Source: Pseudomonas putida (lineage in GTDB: Bacteria > Pseudomonadota > Gammaproteobacteria > Pseudomonadales > Pseudomonadaceae). From it: a stretch of DNA of 64,000 nt. Position 1 is the stretch's first letter; each line of letters opens with the position of its first letter. The position numbers and the translations under genes were made by a program. The stretch is from the NCBI RefSeq assembly GCF_028682395.1, contig NZ_JANHLC010000001.1, positions 248,001 to 312,000 on the forward strand, given 5' to 3'. Below are positions 19,636-28,739 of this stretch, one piece after another. A model generated the notes under the pieces. It searched no databases. It saw only the letters and a program-made list of their open reading frames with translations, and had not been told where the DNA came from.

Positions 19636-20826
19636 TTAGAAGCTATCGCCAGGCACGCGGACCCAACCTTCCATCAAAATCCGCGCACTACGGCTCATGA
19701 TGGCCTTGGTCACTTCCCAGTTGCCGTCGACCTGACGGGCCTGGGCACCGACGCGCAACGTGCCCGATGGATGGCCAAAACGTACGGCACTGCGGGCTTC
19801 GCCACCGGCCGCCAAGCTGACCAGGGTCCCCGGTATCGCCGCCGCCGTACCAATGGCCACCGCCGCGGTGCCCATCATGGCGTGATGCAACTTGCCCATG
19901 GACAACGCTCGCACCAACAGATCGATATCCGCCGCCGCCACCGCCTTGCCGCTGGACGACACGTAGTCGGCCGGGCCGGCGACAAAAGCCACCTTGGGCG
20001 TGTGCTGACGCTTGGCCGCTTCGTCGATATGCGCAATCAGTCCCATCCGCACCGCACCGTGGGCACGAATGCTCTCGAACATGGCCAGGGCCTTGGCGTC
20101 GCCGTTGATTGCGTCCTGCAACTCCGTACCCTGATAGCCGACATCCCGGGCATTGACGAAAATCGTCGGAATGCCGGCGTTGATCATCGTCACGCTCAAG
20201 GTACCGACACCCGGCACCTGCAGCTCATCGACCAAGTTGCCGGTGGGAAACATCGAACCACCGCCCCCCTCTTCATCCGCCGCAGGGTCGAGGAATTCCA
20301 GCTGGACTTCGGCGGCCGGAAAGGTCACGCCGTCGAGTTCAAAATCACCGGTCTCCTGGACCATGCCATCGGTGATCGGCACATGGGCAATAATCGTCTT
20401 GCCGATATTCGCCTGCCAGATCCGCACGATGGCCACGCCATTGCGCGGAATCTGGCTGCCATCCACCAGGCCGCTGGCAATAGCAAACGCCCCCACCGCC
20501 GCCGACAGATTGCCGCAGTTGCCACTCCAGTCGACAAAGGCGGTATCGATGGAGACCTGGCCAAACAGATAATCGACATCGTGCTCCAGGCGCGCGCTGC
20601 GCGCGACAATCACCGTCTTGCTGGTGCTTGAAGTCGCCGCGCCCATGCCGTCGATCTGCTTGCCGTAGGGATCGGGGCTGCCGATCACCCGCATCAACAA
20701 GGCATCACGGGCCGCGCCAGGAATCTGGGCGCTGACCGGCAGGTCCTCGAGGCTGAAGAACACGCCCTTGCTGGTGCCACCACGCATATAGGTGGCGGGA
20801 ATCTTGATTTGCGCAACATGAGCCAT
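19636..20826 (-). CDS. prpF: PrpF, AcnD-associated isomerase
   Basis: A 396-residue protein of the PrpF family (diaminopimelate epimerase-like fold). The N-terminus MAHVAQIKIPATYMRGGTSK and the motif DWSGNCGNLSAAVGAFAI, with the active-site cysteine, are characteristic. By family knowledge PrpF is needed with AcnD for 2-methylcitrate dehydration and isomerises 2-methyl-aconitate. A longer in-frame start exists at 20868; the ATG at 20826 gives the family N-terminus. It is separated from acnD by a 47-base spacer with a hairpin. Confidence 0.93.
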   Translation of the reverse strand: MAHVAQIKIPATYMRGGTSKGVFFSLEDLPVSAQIPGAARDALLMRVIGSPDPYGKQIDGMGAATSSTSKTVIVARSARLEHDVDYLFGQVSIDTAFVDWSGNCGNLSAAVGAFAIASGLVDGSQIPRNGVAIVRIWQANIGKTIIAHVPITDGMVQETGDFELDGVTFPAAEVQLEFLDPAADEEGGGGSMFPTGNLVDELQVPGVGTLSVTMINAGIPTIFVNARDVGYQGTELQDAINGDAKALAMFESIRAHGAVRMGLIAHIDEAAKRQHTPKVAFVAGPADYVSSSGKAVAAADIDLLVRALSMGKLHHAMMGTAAVAIGTAAAIPGTLVSLAAGGEARSAVRFGHPSGTLRVGAQARQVDGNWEVTKAIMSRSARILMEGWVRVPGDSF

Positions 20827-20846
20827 GGAAGTCATTCCTGTTAAGA

Positions 20847-20865
20847 CCGGGGCACCAGGCCCCGG
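20847..20865 (-). repeat. Inverted repeat in the acnD-prpF spacer
   Basis: Perfect 7-bp arms 20847-20853 and 20859-20865 with a 5-base loop, immediately after the acnD stop. There is no T-run downstream. It is part of the prp operon spacer series. Confidence 0.7.
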
Positions 20866-20873
20866 CAATTCAC

Positions 20874-23468
20874 TTAGGCGGCCGAACTCGATTCGAGGAA
20901 GTCCTGGGCAAAGCGTTGCAGCACGCCGCCCGCTTCATAGATCGAGACTTCTTCGGCGGTATCGAGGCGGCAGGTCACGGGCACGTCCAGACGCTCGCCA
21001 TTACGGCGATGGATGACCAAAGTCAGGGTTGCACGCGGCGTGCGCTCACCGACCACGTCGTAGGTTTCCGTGCCGTCGATACCCAGGGTCAGACGCGTGG
21101 TGCCCGGGGCAAACTCCAGCGGCAGGACCCCCATGCCGACCAGGTTGGTGCGGTGGATACGCTCGAAGCCCTCGGCGGCAATCGCCTCGACACCGGCCAG
21201 GCGCACGCCCTTCGCCGCCCAGTCACGGGACGACCCCTGACCGTAGTCCGCACCGGCAATGATGATCAGCGGCTGCTTGCGTTCCATGTACGTTTCAATG
21301 GCTTCCCACATGCGCATCACCTGGCCTTCAGGTTCGACACGGGCCAGGGAACCCTGCTTGACCTTGCCGTTTTCCGTGACCATTTCATTGAACAGTTTCG
21401 GGTTGGCAAAGGTTGCGCGCTGAGCCGTCAGGTGGTCGCCACGGTGAGTCGCGTAGGAGTTGAAGTCCTCTTCGGGCAGGCCCATCTTGGCCAGGTACTC
21501 GCCAGCGGCACTGTCGAGCATGATCGCGTTCGACGGCGACAGGTGATCCGTGGTGATGTTGTCCGGCAGCACCGCCAGCGGGCGCATGCCCTTGAGCGGC
21601 CGCGCACCGGCCAACGCCCCTTCCCAGTACGGCGGACGGCGAATATAGGTGCTCATCGGGCGCCAGTCGTAGAGCGGGCTGACCTTCGGCCCGGTGTCTT
21701 CCTGAACGGCGAACATCGGGATATAAACCTTGCGGAACTGCTCCGGCTTGACCGACGCCTTGACCACCGCATCGATTTCTTCGTCGCTGGGCCAGATATC
21801 CTTCAGGCGGATTTCCCGGCCCTCGGTGTCCAGGCCCAGTACATCCTTCTCGATATCGAAACGGATGGTCCCGGCAATGGCGTAGGCGACCACCAGCGGC
21901 GGTGACGCGAGGAACGCCTGTTTGGCGTAAGGATGGATACGCCCGTCGAAGTTGCGGTTACCCGACAACACGGCCGTGGCATACAGGTCGCGGTCGATGA
22001 TTTCCTGCTGGATTACCGGGTCCAGCGCACCGGACATGCCGTTGCAGGTGGTGCAGGCAAACGCCACGATACCAAAGCCAAGTTGCTCCAGATCGCTGCC
22101 CAGCCCGGCCTCCTCCAGATACATTTCCACAGTTCGCGAACCAGGCGCCAGGGACGATTTGACCCACGGCTTGCGGGTCAGCCCGAGCTTGTTCGCATTG
22201 CGCGCCAGCAGGCCGGCGGCAATCACGTTGCGCGGGTTGCTGGTGTTGGTGCAACTGGTGATGGCCGCAATGATCACCGCGCCATCCGGCATTTGCCCAG
22301 GCACCTCGTCCCATTGCCCGCTGATCCCCTTGGCTGCCAGGTCGCTGGTGGCGACACGGGCGTGGGGGTTGCTGGGGCCCGCCATATTGCGCACGACCGA
22401 GGACAGGTCGAATTGCAGGCCACGCTCGTATTCGGCGCGCTTGAGGCTCTCGGCCCACAGCCCGGTCTGCTTGGCGTAGGTCTCGACCAGGCGCACCTGC
22501 TCGTCTTCGCGGCCGGTAAGCTTGAGGTAGTCGATGGTCTGCTGGTCGATATAGAACATTGCCGCCGTGGCGCCGTATTCCGGGGCCATGTTGGAAATGG
22601 TCGCCCGGTCGCCCAGGGTCAGTGCCGCGGCGCCTTCGCCGAAGAACTCCAGGTACGCCCCCACCACTTTCTGCTTGCGCAGGAATTCGGTCAGCGCCAG
22701 TACCATATCGGTGGCAGTAATGCCCGGTTGCAGGCGACCGGTCAGTTCGACGCCGACGATCTCTGGCAAACGCATCCACGAGGCGCGCCCCAGCATCACG
22801 CTTTCAGCTTCCAGGCCGCCCACGCCGATGGCGATCACACCCAGCGCATCGACATGGGGCGTATGGCTGTCGGTGCCTACGCAAGTATCAGGGAATGCCA
22901 CGCCTTCACGGGCCTGGATCACCGGCGACATTTTCTCCAGGTTTATCTGGTGCATGATGCCGTTGCCTGGCGGAATCACGTCGACGTTCTTGAAGGCCTT
23001 CTTGGTCCAGTTGATAAAGTGGAAACGGTCTTCATTACGCCGATCTTCGATAGCACGGTTCTTGGTGAACGCCTCCGGGTCGTAGCCGCCGCATTCCACG
23101 GCCAGGGAGTGGTCGACGATCAACTGGGTCGGCACCACCGGGTTGACCAACGCGGGATCACCGCCCTGGGAAGCGATGGCATCCCGCAGGCCGGCCAGGT
23201 CGACCAGTGCGGTCTGGCCAAGAATGTCATGGCACACCACGCGCGCCGGAAACCACGGAAAGTCCAGGTCACGCTTGCGTTCGATCAACTGCCCCAGGGA
23301 CGCCTTGAGCGTCGCCGGATCGCAGCGACGCACCAGGTTCTCGGCCAGTACGCGAGAGGTGTAGGGCAGCGTGTCGTAGGCGCCGGGCTTGATCGCCTCG
23401 ACGGCCGCGCGAGCATCGAAATAGTCCAGCGCGGTGCCGGGCAAGGATTTGCGGTGTTCAGTGTTCAT
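20874..23468 (-). CDS. acnD: Fe/S-dependent 2-methylcitrate dehydratase AcnD
   Basis: An 864-residue aconitase-family enzyme. The iron-sulfur ligands are visible in AITSCTNTSNPRN and CTTCNGMSGALDP. Upstream, VGTDSHTPHVDALGV is the substrate and cluster-region motif. The swivel domain includes GADYGQGSSRDWAAKG. It dehydrates 2-methylcitrate to a methyl-aconitate that PrpF then isomerises. The start ATG at 23468 opens MNTEHRKSLPGTALDYFDAR, usual for AcnD. It lies between prpC and prpF in the operon. Confidence 0.96.
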   Translation of the reverse strand: MNTEHRKSLPGTALDYFDARAAVEAIKPGAYDTLPYTSRVLAENLVRRCDPATLKASLGQLIERKRDLDFPWFPARVVCHDILGQTALVDLAGLRDAIASQGGDPALVNPVVPTQLIVDHSLAVECGGYDPEAFTKNRAIEDRRNEDRFHFINWTKKAFKNVDVIPPGNGIMHQINLEKMSPVIQAREGVAFPDTCVGTDSHTPHVDALGVIAIGVGGLEAESVMLGRASWMRLPEIVGVELTGRLQPGITATDMVLALTEFLRKQKVVGAYLEFFGEGAAALTLGDRATISNMAPEYGATAAMFYIDQQTIDYLKLTGREDEQVRLVETYAKQTGLWAESLKRAEYERGLQFDLSSVVRNMAGPSNPHARVATSDLAAKGISGQWDEVPGQMPDGAVIIAAITSCTNTSNPRNVIAAGLLARNANKLGLTRKPWVKSSLAPGSRTVEMYLEEAGLGSDLEQLGFGIVAFACTTCNGMSGALDPVIQQEIIDRDLYATAVLSGNRNFDGRIHPYAKQAFLASPPLVVAYAIAGTIRFDIEKDVLGLDTEGREIRLKDIWPSDEEIDAVVKASVKPEQFRKVYIPMFAVQEDTGPKVSPLYDWRPMSTYIRRPPYWEGALAGARPLKGMRPLAVLPDNITTDHLSPSNAIMLDSAAGEYLAKMGLPEEDFNSYATHRGDHLTAQRATFANPKLFNEMVTENGKVKQGSLARVEPEGQVMRMWEAIETYMERKQPLIIIAGADYGQGSSRDWAAKGVRLAGVEAIAAEGFERIHRTNLVGMGVLPLEFAPGTTRLTLGIDGTETYDVVGERTPRATLTLVIHRRNGERLDVPVTCRLDTAEEVSIYEAGGVLQRFAQDFLESSSAA

Positions 23469-23502
23469 GGTGTGGGGACTCGATCACGGTAAGGTCGGGG
23501 AA

Positions 23503-23549
23503 CCGGCCAGTCCCCACCCCGTCGTCCGTAGACGCGGGGTGGTGGCCGG
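23503..23549 (-). repeat. Imperfect extended inverted repeat in the prpC-acnD spacer
   Basis: Inner arms 23514-23521 and 23535-23542 are perfect (8 bp), and outer arms 23503-23509 and 23543-23549 add 7 bp, giving an interrupted 15-bp stem. There is no terminator T-run. Confidence 0.7.
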
Positions 23550-23555
23550 CGCCGG

Positions 23556-24683
23556 TCAGCGGCGTTCGATTGGCACGAACTTGCGCTGTTCAACGCCGAT
23601 GTACTCGGCGCTCGGACGGATAATGCGGTTGTTGGCGCGCTGTTCGAACACGTGGGCAGCCCAGCCCGTCAGGCGCGAGCACACGAAGATCGGCGTGAAC
23701 AGCTTGGTCGGGATCCCCATGAAGTGGTACGCCGAGGCATGGTAGAAGTCGGCGTTGGGGAAGAGCTTCTTCTGCTCCCACATGGTCTTGTCGATGGCTT
23801 CGGACACCGGGAACAGCACGGTGTCACCGACTTCATCGGCGAGCTGTTTCGACCAGCCCTTGATGACCTCGTTGCGCGGGTCGCTGTCTTTGTAGATCGC
23901 GTGGCCGAAGCCCATGATCTTGTCCTTGCGCTCAAGCATGCCCAGGGTGCCCTGGATGGCCTCTGCCGGGGTCTGGAAGCGCTCGATCATCTCCATCGCG
24001 GCTTCGTTGGCACCGCCATGCAGTGGGCCGCGCAACGAACCAATGGCTGCGGTCACGCAGGAGAACAGGTCGGACAGCGTCGAGGCACAGACCCGAGCGG
24101 TAAAGGTCGAGGCGTTGAATTCGTGCTCGGCGTAAAGGATCAGCGACACGTCCATCACCTTGCGGTGCAGCTCGCTCGGGGTCTTGCCGTGCAACAGGTG
24201 CAGGAAATGCCCGCCCAGGGATTCTTCGTCGGTCACGCAATCGATGCGCAGGCCTTCATGGCTGAAGCGATACCAGTAGCACATGATCGCCGGGAACGCG
24301 GCCAGCAGCCGGTCGGTGGCATCGTGCTGGCGGGAGAAATCGCCTTCGGGCTCCAGGTTGCCAAGGAACGAAGCGCCAGTGCGCATCACATCCATCGGGT
24401 GGGCTTGGGCAGGAATGCGCTCGAGCACTTCCTTCAAGGCTTGCGGCAGGTCACGCAAGGTCCGCAGCTTGCCGATATAGGCCGCCAGTTGGGCCTGGGT
24501 TGGCAGGTCGCCGTAGAGCAGCAGGTAGGCGACTTCCTCGAAGCGCGCCTCGGCGGCCAGTTCACGCACGTCGTAGCCACGATAGGTCAGGCCGGCACCC
24601 GCCTGGCCGACGGTCGACAGGGCTGTCTGCCCGGCCACCTGGCCACGCAGTCCGGCACCACTCAATACTTTTGCTTCAGCCAT
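23556..24683 (-). CDS. prpC: 2-methylcitrate synthase
   Basis: A 375-residue citrate-synthase-family enzyme that condenses propionyl-CoA with oxaloacetate. The catalytic signatures are present: LHGGANEAAMEMI, IMGFGHAIYKDSDPR and, near the C-terminus, FTPIFVCSRLTGWAAHVFEQ. The N-terminus MAEAKVLSGAGLRGQVAGQT matches PrpC rather than GltA. The start at 24683 was chosen over one four codons upstream. It follows prpB with an 81-base spacer that includes a hairpin. Confidence 0.96.
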   Translation of the reverse strand: MAEAKVLSGAGLRGQVAGQTALSTVGQAGAGLTYRGYDVRELAAEARFEEVAYLLLYGDLPTQAQLAAYIGKLRTLRDLPQALKEVLERIPAQAHPMDVMRTGASFLGNLEPEGDFSRQHDATDRLLAAFPAIMCYWYRFSHEGLRIDCVTDEESLGGHFLHLLHGKTPSELHRKVMDVSLILYAEHEFNASTFTARVCASTLSDLFSCVTAAIGSLRGPLHGGANEAAMEMIERFQTPAEAIQGTLGMLERKDKIMGFGHAIYKDSDPRNEVIKGWSKQLADEVGDTVLFPVSEAIDKTMWEQKKLFPNADFYHASAYHFMGIPTKLFTPIFVCSRLTGWAAHVFEQRANNRIIRPSAEYIGVEQRKFVPIERR

Positions 24684-24720
24684 TGTTCGCTCCAATCTTG
24701 AATTTGTTAGGGAGTACCAC

Positions 24721-24758
24721 TCCCGCCGGCGGCGACACGGTTCGGGGCGCCGGCGGGA
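24721..24758 (-). repeat. Inverted repeat in the prpB-prpC spacer
   Basis: Perfect 11-bp arms 24721-24731 and 24748-24758 with a 16-base loop, six bases past the prpB stop. No T-run follows on the minus strand, so simple termination is unlikely. Confidence 0.75.
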
Positions 24759-24764
24759 TCCTGC

Positions 24765-25664
24765 TCAGCTTTTTTTCTGGGCAAACAATGCATCGAGCTT
24801 CTGTTCGAAGACGTGGTAGTCGATGGCATCGTAGAGCTCCATGCGGGTCTGCATGGTGTCGATCACGTTTTGCTGGGTGCCGTCGCGGCGGATCGCGCCG
24901 TAGACGTTCGCGGCCGCCTTGTTCATTGCGCGGAACGCCGACAGCGGGTACAGCACCAGGGAAACATCCACCGATTTCAGTTGTTCGGTCGTGTACAGCG
25001 GGGTCGCGCCGAATTCGGTGATGTTGGCCAGGATCGGGGCTTTGACCCGGTCGGCAAAGATCTTGTACATCTCAAGCTCGGTGATGGCCTCGGGGAAGAC
25101 CATATCGGCGCCCGCCTCAATGCACGCCGCCGCCCGGTCCAACGCCGCTTCCAGCCCTTCGACCGCCAGCGCATCGGTACGCGCCATGATCACGAAACTG
25201 TCATCGGTGCGGGCATCGACGGCGGCCTTGATGCGGTCGACCATCTCTTGCTGAGACACGATTTCCTTGTTCGGACGGTGGCCGCAGCGCTTGGCCCCGA
25301 CCTGGTCTTCGATATGGATCGCGGCAGCGCCGAACTTGATCATCGACTTGACGGTACGGGCAACGTTGAAGGCCGAGGAACCGAAACCGGTGTCGACATC
25401 CACCAACAGCGGCAGGTCGCAGACATCGGTGATGCGGCGCACGTCGGTGAGCACGTCATCCAGGCCGGTAATGCCCAGGTCCGGCACCCCGAGGGAGCCC
25501 GCCGCGACGCCGCCACCCGACAGGTAGATCGCCTTGAAACCGGCACGTTTGGCCAGCAGCGCATGGTTGGCATTGATCGCGCCGACCACTTGCAAAGGAT
25601 GTTCGCTGGCGACCGCATCGCGGAAACGTTGGCCGGGCGTGTTCTTGTTGAAACCCTGGGTCAT
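24765..25664 (-). CDS. prpB: 2-methylisocitrate lyase
   Basis: A 299-residue member of the isocitrate lyase/PEP mutase family, splitting 2-methylisocitrate into pyruvate and succinate. The catalytic loop reads [17 protein letters not shown], and the metal-binding stretch [12 protein letters not shown] is present. Length and the N-terminus ending [20 protein letters not shown] are normal. Its start overlaps the stop of the GntR gene by four bases (ATGA), so the regulator and the enzymes are one transcription unit. Confidence 0.96.
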   Translation of the reverse strand: MTQGFNKNTPGQRFRDAVASEHPLQVVGAINANHALLAKRAGFKAIYLSGGGVAAGSLGVPDLGITGLDDVLTDVRRITDVCDLPLLVDVDTGFGSSAFNVARTVKSMIKFGAAAIHIEDQVGAKRCGHRPNKEIVSQQEMVDRIKAAVDARTDDSFVIMARTDALAVEGLEAALDRAAACIEAGADMVFPEAITELEMYKIFADRVKAPILANITEFGATPLYTTEQLKSVDVSLVLYPLSAFRAMNKAAANVYGAIRRDGTQQNVIDTMQTRMELYDAIDYHVFEQKLDALFAQKKS

Positions 25665-26383
25665 GACTCACCTCGTGGAGTGGCTGTCTGTTGGGCGCCG
25701 TCCTGGTAGTGGCGCGCGATATTGCGTTTCGAGGCGCCGATATGGCGGCGCATCAACAACTCGGCCAATTCGCCGTCGCGATCGGCAATGGCATCGAGAA
25801 TTCGGTGGTGTTCGGCAAACGCCTGGCGTGGGCGGTTGGGCGTCGCGGAGAACTGGATGCGGTACATGCGCACCAGTTGATACAGCTCGCCACAAAGCAT
25901 CTGCGTCAGGGTGCGGTTGCCGCTGCCCTGGATGATGCGGTAGTGGAAGTCGAAATCACCTTCCTGCTGGTAGTAGCCGACGCCGGCCTGAAACGCCGCA
26001 TCGCGCTCATGGGTGTCGAGCACCTGACGCAACTCGGCGATCTGCTCATCGCTCATGCGTTCGGCTGCCAGGCGGCATGCCATGCCTTCGAGGGATTCGC
26101 GAATTTCATAGAGTTCGATCAGTTCGGCCTGGCTGAGGGACACCACCCGAGCCCCGACGTGGGGCACACGCACCAGGAGACGCTGGCCTTCCAGGCGATG
26201 GATCGCCTCGCGCAGCGGTCCACGGCTGATACCGTACGTGCGCGCCAGTTCCGGCTCCGAGATCTTGCTGCCCGGCGCGATATCGCCCTGGACGATTGCC
26301 GCCTGGATACGCCGGAAGACGTTCTCGGAGAGGGTTTCCGAGTCGACCTGGGCAGAAGCCGTAGATTCCAGCTGATCCAACAT
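25661..26383 (-). CDS. GntR-family (FCD) regulator of the propionate operon
   Basis: A 240-residue FadR-subfamily regulator. The winged helix (about residues 20-85) contains [20 protein letters not shown], and the C-terminal FCD ligand domain contains [20 protein letters not shown] and a histidine-bearing [13 protein letters not shown]. In this subfamily the FCD domain binds a carboxylate metabolite with a metal ion; a methylcitrate-cycle intermediate is the natural candidate here. The gene is first in the prp operon, and one ATTGTCGACA motif touches its start codon, which points to autoregulation. It replaces the sigma-54 type PrpR of enterobacteria. Confidence 0.92.
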   Translation of the reverse strand: MLDQLESTASAQVDSETLSENVFRRIQAAIVQGDIAPGSKISEPELARTYGISRGPLREAIHRLEGQRLLVRVPHVGARVVSLSQAELIELYEIRESLEGMACRLAAERMSDEQIAELRQVLDTHERDAAFQAGVGYYQQEGDFDFHYRIIQGSGNRTLTQMLCGELYQLVRMYRIQFSATPNRPRQAFAEHHRILDAIADRDGELAELLMRRHIGASKRNIARHYQDGAQQTATPRGES

Positions 26384-26393
26384 ATTGTCGACA
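26384..26393. promoter_or_regulatory. Proximal putative GntR operator at the regulator start
   Basis: The 10-base motif ATTGTCGACA directly abuts the start codon of the GntR gene. It shares its core with the perfect palindrome 73 bases upstream. FadR-type regulators usually bind short palindromes of this kind. Confidence 0.5.
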
Positions 26394-26456
26394 CCTTAAA
26401 AATCAATACCGTCAAAACTAGCGATTTACCCGCATACAGTCAAAGTAAAAATAGCT

Positions 26457-26468
26457 ATTGTCGACAAT
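26457..26468. promoter_or_regulatory. Distal putative GntR operator, perfect palindrome
   Basis: ATTGTCGACAAT is a perfect 12-bp palindrome in an AT-rich stretch upstream of the prp operon, likely at its promoter. Its size and symmetry fit FadR-subfamily operators. Confidence 0.6.
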
Positions 26469-26664
26469 CGTCTAATAAACCGCTGATTTCTCCTGCCCTA
26501 TAAAGAGCCCCGTCAACGCTGGCGCCACACAATCAGCATGCTAGAATGCCGGCCGCGTCGAGAGACGCCTTAACTGTCATGTTTTTCTGACAGATGCACG
26601 AGGAAGCTTGCGCTGTACTGCCGGTCACCTTGAACCAAGATTGCACGAGACAGCGTCTGGATTT

Positions 26665-27201
26665 ATGAGACTCAAGCATTTCCCCCTGTTGTGTTGCCTA
26701 CTCTGCCTGCCAGGCCTCAGCGTGGCGGGCGAGAAAACCGTCTACGGCCTGAATGAATATGCGCGCCTGGCCGGGCTCGACCTGGAGGTCGCTGCCAAAC
26801 TCGACACCGGCGCCAAGACGGCCTCCCTCAGTGCCCGCGATATCAAGCGCTTCAAGCGCAATGGCGAGAGCTGGGTCCGTTTCTACCTGGCCATCGACGC
26901 CGCTCACTCGCACCCCATCGAACGCCCGCTGGCCCGCGTCAGCAAGATCAAGCGCCGCTCCGGCGACTACGACCCGGACGAGGGCAAGGCCTACACGGCC
27001 CGCCCGGTGATCAACCTGGATATCTGCATGGGCACTGCCTTGCGCACGATCGAAGTGAACTTGACCGATCGCAGCGCCTTCCAATACCCGTTGCTGATTG
27101 GCTCCGAAGCGCTCAAACACTTCGACGCGCTGGTCGACCCTAGCCTTAAATACGCTGCTGGCAAGCCTGCCTGCGCCACCGACGCTCAAACCGCAGAGTA
27201 A
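26665..27201 (+). CDS. Exported retropepsin-like protein of PF05618 type (ATP-dependent zinc protease family)
   Basis: A 178-residue protein. Residues 1-22 form a signal peptide (MRLKHFPLLCCLLCLPGLSV), so the protein is periplasmic. The mature part has KLDTGAKTASLSA near residue 50, where DTGA matches the catalytic motif of retroviral-type aspartic proteases, and ends with LIGSEALKHFDALVDPS. The family (DUF785) was once annotated as an ATP-dependent zinc protease. No zinc-binding motif is evident here. The gene is first in a three-gene unit, five bases before a membrane protein related to transglutaminases. An alternative TTG start at 26608 would add 19 residues and spoil the signal peptide. 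Substrate unknown. Confidence 0.85.
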   Translation: MRLKHFPLLCCLLCLPGLSVAGEKTVYGLNEYARLAGLDLEVAAKLDTGAKTASLSARDIKRFKRNGESWVRFYLAIDAAHSHPIERPLARVSKIKRRSGDYDPDEGKAYTARPVINLDICMGTALRTIEVNLTDRSAFQYPLLIGSEALKHFDALVDPSLKYAAGKPACATDAQTAE

Positions 27202-27206
27202 TTCAC

Positions 27207-28739
27207 ATGCGTTCTCTTACCCTTCATCTGAAAGTCCTGATCGCCATCCTGGTCGTTCTGGGGATCACGGTTACGGCCTATCAGATCTTCGTGCTCGGCA
27301 TCCCGGTGACCGAGGATGAAACCGACGACCTGTGGAACATCGACGCCAAGGTCGAGTTCGTCGCCACGGGCAAGGACCCGGTGAAGGTGCAGATGTTCGT
27401 GCCGCCACTGAGTCGCGACTACGTCAGCCTCAATGAGAGCTTTATCTCCAACAACTATGGCGTAAGCGTCAATCGGGTCGACGGCAACCGCAAGGTGACC
27501 TGGTCCGCGCGCCGCGCCAACGGCAACCAGACCCTCTACTACCGCCTGGTGCTGACCAAGCGCTACACCGCCGAGAAGGTCAAGGTCAAAGGCCCGACCT
27601 TCCGCGACAGCATTGCCATCGAAGGCCCGGAAAAAATCGCTGCCGAAGCCCTGCTCGCGCCGATCCGCCAGCACTCGGCGGATGTCGAGACCTTTATTGG
27701 CGAAACCATCAAGCGGGTCAACAATCTCAACGACGACAACGTCAAGCTGTTGCTGGCCGGCGACACGTCGACGCCGCACAAGGCCAAGGTCATCGAACTC
27801 CTGCTGTCGATTGCCCACGTGCCACTGGAAAAAGTCCATACCATCCGCCTGGTCGCCGATCAGCCGCAAAGCCCCGAATTGTGGCTGCGCAGCTTCAATG
27901 GCACGGACTGGCTGTACTTCAACCCGGACACCGGCGAACAAGGCCTGCCCAGCGACCGCCTGCTCTGGTGGACCGGCGATGACAACCTGATCACCGTCGA
28001 TGGCGGCAAGAAAGCCAACGTCAGCTTCAGCCTGAACAACAGCGAGATGAACGCCATCCGCCTGGCCAAGCTGACCGACGAGAACACCGACGCCGACTTC
28101 CTCGAATACTCGCTGTACGGCCTGCCGCTGCAGACCCAGCAGACCTTCATGATCATGGTGATGATCCCGATTGGCGTCCTGGTGATCCTGGTCCTGCGCA
28201 ACCTGATCGGCCTGCAGACCCTCGGCACATTCACCCCGGTCCTGATCGCCCTGGCCTTCCGTGAAACCCAGCTGGGCTTCGGTATTGTGCTGTTCACCAT
28301 CATTACCGCCCTGGGCCTGTCGCTACGCTCCTACCTGGAGCATCTCAAGCTGCAGATGCTGCCGCGCCTGTCGGTGGTGCTGACCTTTGTGGTCGTGCTG
28401 ATCGCCGCCATCAGCCTGTTTAGCCACAAACTGGGCCTGGAACGCGGGTTGTCGGTCGCACTGTTCCCGATGGTGATCCTGACCATGACCATTGAACGCC
28501 TGTCGATCACCTGGGAAGAGCGCGGCGGTGGCCACGCCATGAAGGTCGCGATCGGCACGCTGTTCGCCGCGTCCATCGCCCACCTGCTGATGAGCGTGCC
28601 GGAACTGATCTACTTCGTGTTCACCTTCCCGGCAGTCCTGCTGATTCTGGTCGGCTTCATGCTGGCGATGGGTCGCTATCGCGGCTACCGCCTGACCGAG
28701 CTGGTGCGCTTCAAGGCCTTCCTGAAGGAAAAAGCCTGA
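27207..28739 (+). CDS. Inactive transglutaminase-like protein fused to seven membrane helices
   Basis: A 510-residue membrane protein. One helix lies at about residues 7-30, and a periplasmic domain of about 275 residues follows. Seven hydrophobic segments then fill residues 310-490. The periplasmic domain resembles the transglutaminase fold of families PF14400/PF14402. The whole protein contains no cysteine, so the catalytic Cys of active transglutaminases is absent and the domain is probably a binding or sensing module. It is five bases from the protease gene and overlaps the ATP-grasp gene by one base (TGATG). Iyer and colleagues' genome-context work on amidoligases predicted that such trios make or handle modified peptides. 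The actual function is unproven. Confidence 0.88.
   Translation: MRSLTLHLKVLIAILVVLGITVTAYQIFVLGIPVTEDETDDLWNIDAKVEFVATGKDPVKVQMFVPPLSRDYVSLNESFISNNYGVSVNRVDGNRKVTWSARRANGNQTLYYRLVLTKRYTAEKVKVKGPTFRDSIAIEGPEKIAAEALLAPIRQHSADVETFIGETIKRVNNLNDDNVKLLLAGDTSTPHKAKVIELLLSIAHVPLEKVHTIRLVADQPQSPELWLRSFNGTDWLYFNPDTGEQGLPSDRLLWWTGDDNLITVDGGKKANVSFSLNNSEMNAIRLAKLTDENTDADFLEYSLYGLPLQTQQTFMIMVMIPIGVLVILVLRNLIGLQTLGTFTPVLIALAFRETQLGFGIVLFTIITALGLSLRSYLEHLKLQMLPRLSVVLTFVVVLIAAISLFSHKLGLERGLSVALFPMVILTMTIERLSITWEERGGGHAMKVAIGTLFAASIAHLLMSVPELIYFVFTFPAVLLILVGFMLAMGRYRGYRLTELVRFKAFLKEKA

Noticed and set aside
21933..23492. A 519-codon open frame on the plus strand
   Set aside because: It is antisense to acnD, whose protein carries clear catalytic motifs; high-GC codon bias opens this frame.
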